A stretch of 64,000 nt of DNA from Heterobilharzia americana (Eukaryota > Platyhelminthes > Trematoda > Strigeidida > Schistosomatidae). Made by a program: the position numbers and the translations under genes. The notes below the pieces were generated by a model. The model saw nothing but the letters and a program-made list of their open reading frames with translations. It was not told the origin of the DNA and ran no database searches. The DNA is taken from the NCBI GenBank assembly GCA_944470555.2, contig OX104128.1, forward strand, positions 61,759,257 through 61,823,256. Reading direction: 5' to 3'. Shown in pieces: positions 13,375 through 22,964 of the stretch. Numbering within the stretch: the stretch's first letter is position 1; every line of letters begins with the position of its first letter.

Positions 13375-14935
13375 TTATTATTATTTGTTTCTTGGGTTCC
13401 TAGTGAAATATAGGGCACAGTAGCACATCACCATCTCACTCTACTCACTCCAGTCTTTTCAACCTGGCTTCACGACTACCAAGAAGCCTTCATTTCCTCT
13501 TCACACCATCTACTACATGTAACACTCGCCTCGGATGTCCAACTCGTCGTTCCCATTAGGGTTCCACTCGACGGCCTCGCCTGGTCTGGACTCACGCGTG
13601 ATGTCCCCAAACGGTCTTCTCAGTTTATGTCCAATCCAATCCATCTCCACTTTCTTCTACTGCATATCGGTTGGGTGATAGGTTGTTGGTTGGTTGGTTC
13701 ATTGCCAGCCGGAGTGAGTTGCTTGTTGCTCGTTCTTTCCGACCTTCTCATCTGATCTCCAGTATTGGGTGGGTGTAGGCGTCAGCTGTTCATGTATGTA
13801 TGATATCTGCAGTTTGTTCGGAATGCTTTCCATAACGCGCCAAGTCTTTCAACCACCACATAGAAGCACTGACTTACTTGACTCAATTAGTGTTGAAAAT
13901 CCGGATCTTGATCACGCTTTATGCTGAGTGCAGTGGAATGCAGTTCAGTGTAGTAGATTTGCACACTGATTTCATGTTGATGAAGGCCTGTCTTGCTGTT
14001 TTTCCGATTCTGGCTGGCTTTGACACTGTCGTCTGTGCCACCACCACTGCCTGTATTTGAGACGATGCTGCTTAGGTATGTAGGTAGATGAAAGAGATGA
14101 TTCCGTTTATATTTTTCGCGTTGGTGGTGAATGATGCTTGTTTTTGTTGTTGTTGTTGTTTAGTTGGGTGTCTTCATCACTTGCATCTTCTCTACGTTCA
14201 CTTGAATTAGCGTCTTCGCTGCTCTGCCTCTTCTATCAACTTGTCAGTTTTCGCCCGTAGATCTTCGAGTTTGTGCGACATTAGACATAAATCATCATCG
14301 GCGAAATCCAAATCTTCTTTGCGGTCTTTTCATCCGTCCAACAAGTATATGCCCATCTTCTTGCTCCTTACGGTTTGCTGCATGATCCAGTCCTCCACAA
14401 TCAGGAAGATCATTGGTGATAGTAGGCGGCAGTCTTTCTTACTCTCGTGTTCCTTGAAAGGCGTCACTGAGCTTTCGATTTTGAATCACTTGGCACTTAG
14501 CATCATCATATAGCTATACCGTTGGATGAGATTGATAAAGTTTGTGTCGCTTAAACCAGTGTAGTCTAGTGTAGTGTAGTTTTGAAGCAGCAGCTGCCAA
14601 ATTACGTCTCGTTCGACGCTATCGAATGTCTTTTCAGGTCGATGATGTTGAGGTGCGGAGTTGACTGCCATTCTACTCTCTGTTCTGTGGTGATGCTAGC
14701 GTAGGGTTGCGATTTGATCCGCACGTGATTTGTTCTTCCTGAAGCTAGTCCGCCAGCCAGTTCCGGTTATAATTCTGAATCCAGAGCTCTATTAATCTCT
14801 GATGCGGCTTAATATTTTGCTTTGTGTCGGCAGAAGCATAATTCCTCACCAGTTCTTACAAAGACTTAGGTCATCCTTCTTTGGAAGTTTGATAAGGTAG
14901 CCCTTCTTCCAATCATTCAGCAGTTACCTTAAGAC
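13375..14935 (-). mobile_element. SR2-like RTE retrotransposon, long copy with RT active site
   Basis: Reading leftwards on the minus strand: KKGYLIKLPKK and GIMLL..QSKIL (about 14800-14920), EKTFDSVERDVIWQLLL (motif A, about 14600), DLDFADDD (FADD box, about 14300), GGTD (about 14030), then WIGHKLRRP (about 13640), and an AAT-type tail at 13378-13390. Many stops and frameshifts. Motif A Asp and the FADD box survive, but the frame is broken. It lies in intron 6, sense to the RasGAP gene. Confidence 0.82.
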
Positions 14936-15980
14936 TGAAACACAAAGTCACGTGCCTAAGACAATTACAACCAGGCAAAGCTCTTTACAAATACATCTGT
15001 TCATTGAAACGGACCATCATCGTTATTGGTAAAAATCAATCGTTGAAGTAAAATAAATAAAAGCGAAATACGCAAATGATCATGAAGAATCAAAATTAAA
15101 TAATTAAATTTCAGACCATACTTGAAGACAACCAACTCATGGGCTTGTATATACATAGAAAAAAAATAATTAAAGTTGAAATTTGCGTAAATACACGAAG
15201 TAGTAAAATGTTTTATTCTTTCTTTATAATATCCATGTGAAATGTTACATTCCAGCGAAAAAAACAAACAGTATAAACTAGATGAAACATTGAAATATGT
15301 ACTAAGATCAATATTAACTATGCAAAAATATAAACGTTTAAATTCATTTTATCCTTACAGATTGTATGCAATAAATTTCAGCCAATTGGATTTGTTTGAT
15401 GATGACTGGTATTGGAAACTAAGATGCAAAAATCATCCTATTTGATATGTCATTTAAACATTCTAGTTGTTGACACCATCCAACCGCCTCTATAATTTAA
15501 CATGCACCGCTTTGAATGTCAGATTAATATGATTCAGAAACTAAGGAGATGATACTCCATCGTCTGAAGAGGTCGGTGCTAAGCTCCATTTCAAGTGAGA
15601 CACCTTCAATGACTGAGATGCTGATGAGGTTCGAATAGAATGGTACAAGTATAGTTTATTCTACTGCTAACTCTAGTCAACCATCAGTTTATAGCAATAT
15701 TGAGTACGGGAATAATCATATACTACTACTATCTAATAAGAGGAACAATGGAACATTCTAACACTTGAATGACATTTTCTGATGACTTCAGTTATGATGC
15801 TGTAGCTGCAACCCACTTAGTAACCCTGTGTATATTCGTGCAGTAGGTAATGAGTCACGCCTATTGTGTGAGAGCCAATGATACCACCTAACGGTATTCT
15901 AACCTACGATCCACTGATTGATGGTCAACTATCTGAACCAATGAGCCAAGAATTCATATTTATGATGCATGAAGTTTTTG
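14936..15980. other. Intron 6 stretch with one odd open frame
   Basis: No repeat family recognised. A plus-strand frame at 15242-15445 (67 codons, ends with TGA) encodes a charged, Tyr/Trp-containing peptide (..LFDDDWYWKLRCKNHPI) that reads more like protein than the surrounding AT-rich frames, preceded by an acceptor-like TTACATTCCAG. I cannot name it. Confidence 0.3.
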
Positions 15981-15984
15981 GGGA

Positions 15985-16312
15985 TTTTATTTCAACGAAA
16001 TGGATGTCAAGCGGATACCAATCAAAGACTTCAGTGGATTGTCGTGCTATCTCACGAAATGACAGAAGTAGGAAACTTCGAACTATCGAACTCTGACCTA
16101 GTGGCTTAATGGTTAACGTGTTCGTCGTGAAACCGGAAGATTATGAGTTGGATATCTGGTGGGGTCGTCAGTGCGTATTGTTAAAAATGTCCCATATCCG
16201 ATGAAACAACTGCCCACTTTTCCCAGGCTTCCATTGGTTCCTCAATGGACGTCAGTTTGTGATAAATAACTTGAAGTAAAATCCCCATAAACTTCAAACT
16301 ACAAATTTATGC
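15985..16312 (+). repeat. Sm-alpha-like SINE, decayed, full length
   Basis: Carries the head (GGATTGTCGTGCTAT), the tRNA-like block (CTAGTGGCTTAATGGTTAACG) and the tail (AATCCCCATAAACTTCAAAC). The hammerhead core is lost. Confidence 0.75.
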
Positions 16313-16689
16313 ACATTAACGATAACGAGAGATGGCAAAATGCAAGACATGTGTATGCTATTTATCTTAAATGCATCACTCCTTGATTCGGGATCATAAA
16401 TCAAACGCTTATGAACGATCTTTCATAATCATTATAGCGATGCGGTATTCAGGAATAATAATTACTTTGATTGAGATTTTGGTTTTGCTATGAAAATGGA
16501 ATGCAGTTTCATCAAATCAGCATAAAACATTTAGACTTCTTTCTATTAGACACGACTGAAATATTCATTTAATGTTCTTCGATAGACCATCAAAACTAGC
16601 AAAGTCCACAATTCCCCTTACGCAATCATACTTCTCTTAAAGTAAAAACAATAGCCCTTAAATATGTCAAGTAAAGTCAAAAAGTTAGT

Positions 16690-16862
16690 ATTCATCATGG
16701 ACTGACATCATTTATAGGACCATTGGAAACCTGGGAGTACTAAACAGCTGTTTCGTCCTAGTATGGGACTCCTCAGTAGTCGCACTCACAACCTTCAGAT
16801 TCCGTGGCAAGCACGTTAACATTGACCTACCTTCTGTTGTGAACTGATGGAAGTTGGAAATA
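16690..16862 (-). repeat. Sm-alpha-like SINE with hammerhead, minus copy
   Basis: On the minus strand it runs from GTTAACG through the hammerhead (16737-16780) to the tail CAGTCCATGATG. It forms a head-to-head pair with the plus copy starting near 16865. Confidence 0.82.
16737..16780 (-). ncRNA. Hammerhead ribozyme, core intact, weak stem I
   Basis: Minus strand: stem I ACTA (16780-16777) with TAGT (16742-16739). Core CTGAGGA (CUGANGA), stem II GTCC/GGAC, GAAA, stem III ACAG/CUGT, and cleavage expected after U17 at 16743. Stem I has only 4 pairs and the cleavage triplet is GUU rather than GUC, so activity may be low. This is the only intact-core copy in sense orientation to the RasGAP transcript (intron 6). 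Confidence 0.7.
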
Positions 16863-16863
16863 T

Positions 16864-17108
16864 GAACCACCGGATTCGGACTCAGCAGGTCAATGGTAAC
16901 GTGCTGGCCACGGAACCTGAATGTCGCGGGCTCGATCCCTGGTGGGGTGGTGGGTTCGACTACTAAGGAGCCTCGCACTAGGACGAAACAGCTGTCCAGT
17001 GCTTCCAGGTTCCCAATATTCCTCCAACTGATGCCAGCCCATGATGAATACCAACTTGAAAAATCTCCAAATCCCTACAAACCCCCAAATTCAATTCAAT
17101 TCCAAAGA
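16864..17108 (+). repeat. Sm-alpha-like SINE, plus copy
   Basis: Includes the B-box-like GGCTCGATCCC, then a hammerhead relic in which CUGA is CTAA (G5 lost), GGACGAAACAGCTGTC, and the tail ending CAAACCCCCAAATTC. Ribozyme predicted dead. Confidence 0.82.
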
Positions 17109-17269
17109 CTGATGATAATTTATACGCTTGGCTGTTCAGTATACTTGTGTATATCATTTATCTCACCGTTCTGTTGTAGCAACTAGTCATTCAGTGAGTA
17201 TCAGTATCAATATGGGGCCTGAAATTATGACTCAGTGGTCCAAAATGTCAAACCTCAAAGAAATCTTAT

Positions 17270-17950
17270 TAGGATATGAAATATAAAGATGAAAGATAAA
17301 CAAATACAGAAGAAGGTAATCACATACGCTAGGAAGCCATTAAAAGAGTAAGGGAGTGCGAAGAACGGTAACGAAATGTAATATCATAGTTCAGATAAAG
17401 ACAAGTGGATGCATTTGAGTCACTGAGATAAATTCTGAGCCGCATCGCCTAGTCTCCAGCCATCGATTTTGGTTGTTGAAGAGACTCTAATCAGAAAGTC
17501 TATATTTCCCTTCATCCCTGAAGCCAGCACTCATAAACTTTATGAACAGATACAATGTTTCAGTCTGGCCGCCTTTAAGCTTCTTCCAGAACGAGTCTAC
17601 TTCGCTTAGTACTGCACAGTGAGATAGACAGTGAATATGCATGCGTCCAGTCACATAAGTTGATGAAGACTCACAGACCAACCAACTGGCTTCACTCTCC
17701 TGCCTAAAAATCTGCCCCTAACGTTTACATTACCGACCTGGTGTCACCATGACACACCCTGAGCTACGAAGGCTACTGGGTTTGAACAACTGAAACATTC
17801 TCATGTCCTTTACCTTTGATGGCTGTGTTTCACAGTCATATAGTCCAAATAAAGCACAGTACATCTGGTCCTTAATGGACAGTCAGATGTCGTGGCGGGG
17901 CCAAGAATGGCGTAAGGAGGAAAAAGTCAGTTGAAATTTTCTATCCATGC
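17270..17950 (-). mobile_element. RTE-type family A 3' fragment
   Basis: The minus strand gives DIRLSIKDQMYCALFGLYDCETQPS near 17830-17910 and later GGQTETLYLF (family: GGQTKTWHQ). 5' truncated, decayed. Confidence 0.65.
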
Positions 17951-17954
17951 TGAG

Positions 17955-18700
17955 ATTAAGTCAGTCACTCACTTCTCAGAGTTGAACGAATTCCTTAAGC
18001 AAGTTAAGTGGTTAATATACTCAGATGAGATACAGTAGGCGTGCTACTGACAAAAATTTTTATTAGTAGTACATAACGTGATAAAGGAAAAAACAAGAGG
18101 TAGTAATGATCAACGGTTGATGACTGATCAGGGAAGAAGATATAAAATCGAGCAAAAATATAGCAAGAAAAAACAATGAACGCTGACAGGCTGAAAAAGG
18201 AGTGTTTGCACGTGTGACTTTCTTGTTGGGTAGATGTGTTTTAATCATTGCCGATTGTCATTTTTTTAATAAGCAATTTATGCTGCTTTAGTTAGCTTCC
18301 CTCCAACTAGTGAAAAATCCGAGAATTCTAGGTTGTAGCACCGAATGGGAACCGAGAAACAACCTTTCGGAAAAAATCATAAAGGATATAACGAAACAGA
18401 CGTTCACTCTCTGTGACATCGTGGAATACATGCATACTTATCAGCGACAGATGCAGAAAAGCCGGGTTCTAAGCTGATGTTGACTGACTAACAACGCTGC
18501 CCAGATTCTTCAAATAAGTTGGCAAATCTTTTGATGCATTGTTTATCTTAACCATTGGCTAGGTAGGATTATATGCAGTTGAAGGGGCTGAAAAGAAAAT
18601 TCTTTTCCACTATCCCGATAATTGGTGTTTCCTCTAATAATCTATATCCTCTAGCTAGTGTTGCGGTCAGCCTCATTGGATAGCACAGTTTCAGTTATTC
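17955..18700. other. Intron 6 stretch, nothing assigned
   Basis: No coding or repeat signature recognised. Confidence 0.3.
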
Positions 18701-18704
18701 ATTA

Positions 18705-19040
18705 TTTTTTTGTTCCCTGGGTTCCTAGTGAAATATAGGGCCACAGTAGCACATCACCATCTCACTCTACTCACTCCAGTCTTTTCAACCTGGCTTCACG
18801 ACTACCAAGAAGCCTTCATTTCCTCTTCACACCATCTACTACATGTCACACTCGCCTCGGATGTCCAACTCGTCGTTCCCCATTAGGGTTCCACTCGACG
18901 GCCTCGCCTGGTCTGGACTCATACGTGATGTCCCCAAACGGTCTTCTCAGTTTATGTCCAATCCATCTCCACTTTGTTCTACTGCATATCGGTTGGGTGA
19001 TAGGTTGTTGGTTGGTTGGTTCGTTGCCAAGCCAGAGTTT
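18705..19040 (-). mobile_element. SR2-like RTE retrotransposon, short 3' copy
   Basis: The minus strand shows KWRWIGHKLRRPFGDITYESRPGEAVEWNPNG and the 3' end GGAACCCAGGGAACAAA. About 335 bp, strongly 5' truncated. It sits only about 270 bp from the exon 6 donor, sense to the gene. Confidence 0.8.
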
Positions 19041-19305
19041 CTTGTTACTTATTCTTTCTATAGTTTCAGTAACCAAGTAAATTGTCATTTCATGTCCTAC
19101 TTTCTGTGCAATACAATAAAATTGACAATCAAATCAAGACTATTTGCCGAATAGTTGCATAAGTACAACTTTACTGTTATTCACAAGAATTACTTGTAAT
19201 AAAACTGATTCATAATAATCTAGTTGAATCTAGTGAAGCACGGTTGTATATGCTGCATAGTCCAACAGTGAACCATACATATATGAAAAACAGAATGTTG
19301 CATAC

Positions 19306-19577
19306 CTCGGGAAATAATCCAAGCTTGATTGTATAGACCGCCAGACAACATCGAAATATCGTAATAGCATTATTTGGTTGGCTATTAAACTGCCAAATAT
19401 AATTGGTCTAAAACATTTAAGCATATTCCCCGGAGATAAGGCAAACTCAGTTGTATCTGATGAAGTCAGTGTACCACCACTACACTGAGATGATGACAGT
19501 TTCTCTGGGTCCACCTCCCATGATGTGAAACATGTCAGTACGTGTTGTATTAAAAGATGAAGTAGATGATGTAGATA
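19306..19577 (-). CDS. RasGAP gene exon 6: central GAP helices
   Basis: A 272-bp exon giving residues 274-363 plus two bases of codon 364. It starts YLHHLLHLLIQHVLTCFTSWEVDPEKL, matching YL.D.LG..I........CEVDP.K, then a Ser/Thr-rich stretch (SSSQCSGGTLTSSDTTEF) about 20 residues longer than in vertebrate paralogues, then a helix (NMLKCF...) ending DYFP, aligned to the family's YCVFP. Acceptor TTTATTTCCAG, donor CCGAG|GTATGC. The two left-over bases AG plus T of exon 7 give Ser, producing FPSELIQLF, which matches FPRELKEVF. The donor is only about 270 bp from an SR2-like repeat (18705-19040), and a Penelope 3' end begins about 460 bp upstream of the acceptor. Confidence 0.92.
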
Positions 19578-19579
19578 CT

Positions 19580-20030
19580 GGAAATAAATAAAATATTATC
19601 AAAACATATTTGAGGTACAAATATTTCAGTTCATCAGAAGTTACCGAGATTAATTAAAGATGAAAGAAACAACAGCACGTCCACTTTTTTGTGTCATGAA
19701 CAGTCATCATGGGCTTTCGAAGAGTAACATGTCACTGATAACAGTCACTAACATGACACGGAAAATCCCCACTACTGATGTAGTTCGGTCATCTGAAGAA
19801 TACCATCTTTGAAGAAGGCATATTCAATTTTGACAAGTGAAATATTTAACTGCAAAAACGCTGGAGTTAAACCTCTGATACAAAAATGTTTTGGGAATAG
19901 TATCAACAATCTCCACACAGTACTCATCATAATGGAGTTTGACTATACATAATTGACTATGGTTACTGCTACAAAGTGATATTCTCGAACTACTGATTCC
20001 TAACACTTGTAGAATCTTAGCCAGAAATTC
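19580..20030. other. Intron 5 stretch next to exon 6, nothing assigned
   Basis: Polypyrimidine tract and acceptor of exon 6 at its left edge; otherwise no recognisable feature. Confidence 0.35.
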
Positions 20031-20035
20031 TGCAC

Positions 20036-20848
20036 CTCATTGCGTAGGTTGATTCCTCTCTACAGAACAACATGCTTCTTGGAACAATCGATAGTCCAAA
20101 GATTCCCTACCTATGTTACCTCTAACTTTGTGTACAAGTCACTGTGTATCTGCGGTAGCAGTCACATCAAAAGGACAGAGACAAAGGGAAATCTAACATT
20201 CCGTCTAACAAAACGTCTACGTCTCAAGGGAACAAGTGATTTCACTAATAATGTCACTCAACATCTCATCAACACTGCACACTAACTACATAACTCAAAA
20301 TACTTCAACGTTATTAATAAACAACGTAATTCAAACCACATTTCAACTTCGCCCACACCATCATCATCAAACAACTAAAACCAGAGTGGTGTGTTCAAAA
20401 AGTAGTAGTGATAAGTCTTTCTTCGACCTGACTATCTAATATTTTACTCTTCCTCTCATTCGATGAAATCATCATTTGACTGAACCCCTTTACCGATGTA
20501 CACACTTTCCATGATTGTTCTATCTATCTTTTGAACTCTACTCATCATATGTTAATACATAATCTATCTGTTCTACTTTTCACCAACTAGCTGCCTTGTT
20601 AATCTTCTGACAAAATCTTTCATCACAATTCATACGTTTTTCTCAAGCTGTCTCTGTTGAATCACGTATTTAAGTGAGACTTCTCGATGTGTCTTGTTAG
20701 CTGAGTTTATTTATGTGAGAGTCGTCTGTCCAAGTTATCTTGTGATATGGTGATAAATTGTTTGTGGTTGTGAGGAGCTGATGAGTAAGTGGTGAAATGG
20801 GATGACACCATGTTATTCTACTCCGATTATTGTTCTTTCTCGACTCAA
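20036..20848 (+). mobile_element. Penelope-like element 3' end, copy 2, with GIY-YIG relic
   Basis: Plus frame 20040-20285 has CICGSSHIKRTE, a decayed GIY-YIG core, then TKGNLTFRLTKRLRLKGTSDFTNNVTQH. From 20222 it matches 11950-12545 almost base for base. A 5'-truncated copy. Confidence 0.72.
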
Positions 20849-20849
20849 G

Positions 20850-21600
20850 TTCACATAAGTGAATACATATGAGAAAAACGTTTGCATTTCACATTTCATC
20901 AGGATATATCTGGAATCACTATTGAAGGAGAGCATGGGTGAACATTGGTGGTCAAGTCATCTCAAGTGATTATCTTAGCATACATCGTAAATATATACAT
21001 CATTTGATGATACTTGTTATCATGATCTAGAAATGGAAGACTCATATTTTTAGCACTGTACCCCATGGTCTCAGTTTTGATCTCAGTCAATAGAGGCTGT
21101 TGTTCAATGAACAGTCTTTTGGAAATCCATAATTTCAGGTTGCTACAATTTGAAACAGTTCATACTGACATACAGAGAGGATATCAACGGAGGTAAAAGA
21201 ACTCTAGAAAAACCTTTTAAATCTCAAAGATAACGAAAATTGAACTTTTGTCATATTGTGAACAATATTGCGCTATATCTCACACCACTGATTCCAGCTG
21301 AACAGTCCATACACCAGTACAAGGCTTAGTTTAATAGTTAGTTGCCTCATGAATGTATGGTGTGTTTTGATTCGTTTAGAAGCCACAGTGAGTTTTAAAA
21401 AATTCAAAGATGTCTATTGAAATAGAATTTGTTATAACTAAAATAGAGAATTTATTATCTATAGCTCTTCTATTTCATACTTATGTAAGCTTTTATTGTA
21501 ATTAAATATTTATTAGGTATGAGTGTTTTACAGAGGGGGTCCTATTTCGAAAAAGGAAGAAGCTTCATGGGGACCATAAAAAGAGCAGAGAATAAAATTG
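20850..21600. other. Intron 5 stretch, nothing assigned
   Basis: AT-rich, no motif recognised. Confidence 0.3.
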
Positions 21601-21614
21601 TTAGTTAACCGAAG

Positions 21615-21838
21615 CTAGTTGAAAGGCCTGGATCTAGATTTTGTGGTCGTCGGAGCTCGTCAGTATGACGTATTCGCAACCTCGGGATCGTGAGTGTGAT
21701 CTGCTAAGGTATCCGATACTAGGATGAAACAGCTGTCCGGTGTCCATAGGTTTTTAGCGGTTCTTGAACTGATGCCAGCCGTGATGAGTACTAACTGGAA
21801 ATGAATAAAATCTCCACAAACCTCCAAACTGACATACC
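21615..21838 (+). repeat. Sm-alpha-like SINE, decayed
   Basis: Retains ATACTAGGATGAAACAGCTGTCCGGTG and the tail CTGATGCCAGCCGTGATGAG...CCTCCAAACT. The hammerhead core is damaged (CTAAGGT). Confidence 0.65.
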
Positions 21839-21939
21839 AAAACTGGCCGATCAGTTCCATCCAGTAAATGAGCCAAAGGAAATCAATAAGCCTAATGGTA
21901 TTTCTGTTGCACTTAGTGTTATTTGATGAATAGATTACA

Positions 21940-22950
21940 TCCTCAAAAAACATTCTGTTGAACAAGCCACCCATTTCAGTCGGAAATCTGAGTATGCTCG
22001 GCATACGTTTTGCACCAGTCAAATAAGACGATGCTCCAGGACTGGTCTGCAACCACTCTCAGCTTGACGATAAGGAATGAAGTGGTGGAATGTATCGACC
22101 ACTTCAATTATTTGAGAAGTTACGTCGGCTCAAACGGTTTTTTTGCTGACGAAATCTCAGCTCGGATAAAGAAGGTCCGTTTGGCATTTGCCAACTTACG
22201 TCACCTGTGGCGTAGGTGAGATATTTGGCTATCTATCAGAGGACAAACATAATGCGCTACAGTCCGTTCTATTTTGTTGTATGGCTGTGAAACATGGCCG
22301 TTGAAAGTAGAAGATTTGAGGCGATCAGAGAGTTTTGATCACAGATGTTTTCGTAGCACTACTCACGTTTTGATTAAATCATTGTGTGAGCAATGTGGAG
22401 ATCAGGCGAAGGGTACTAGTCAAGATAGGCAAGTCGATTGATGAGGTTATGAGTCTTCACTGACAGGTGGGTAGCACATGTGTTGCACATGCCAAGTCAC
22501 TGTCTACCTCGATGAACCATGCTAAGGGAAGTTGAGTCAGTTTGTAAGAAGGTTCAGGGTGACCAGATCTAGACATGACACCAATTGACGAAGTCTCTGA
22601 CTGCAGATCTGAGCCATATGGGGGGAATGTAGACTACCATGTTGAGGTCCTGAAGATGAAAGAAATCAGTGGTTCAGGAAGACTCTTGGTGACAATAACG
22701 CAGATTCATTCAGTCATTGGCATCTTCTGAAGCTTGGGTATTTGAAATAGCCTTTATTTTGATATTCCTAATTTTCTGTCATAACTTTGTAAGCTTTGAT
22801 CATCCCCTTCTATCATGCGCTTGTTCTTTGTATACTATTATGAAGTGTGGTAACTTTGACTTGTGTGCCACGTTGTATGTTGTTTCTTTTTGTCTGTGCT
22901 TGTTTCACTGTGTATTCACAATTTCGATGGACGAAAGATATGCAGGTAAA
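21940..22950 (+). mobile_element. RTE-type family A copy: RT thumb to 3' end
   Basis: Spells GIRFAPVK, QDWSATTLSLTIRNEVVECIDHFNYL, SARIKKVRLAFANLRHLWRR, then LLYGCETWPLKVEDLRR and KIGKSIDEV. The GYSPF-type 3' UTR with CTTTTTGTCTGTGCTTG lies near 22890. Frameshifted, dead. Confidence 0.78.
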
Positions 22951-22964
22951 AAGGTAACATGATG

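Noticed and set aside
19230..19514. Open frame past the exon 6 donor
   Set aside because: The residues after FPR (YATFCFSYMYGS...) are intron read-through; joining at the donor to exon 7 restores FPSELIQLF.
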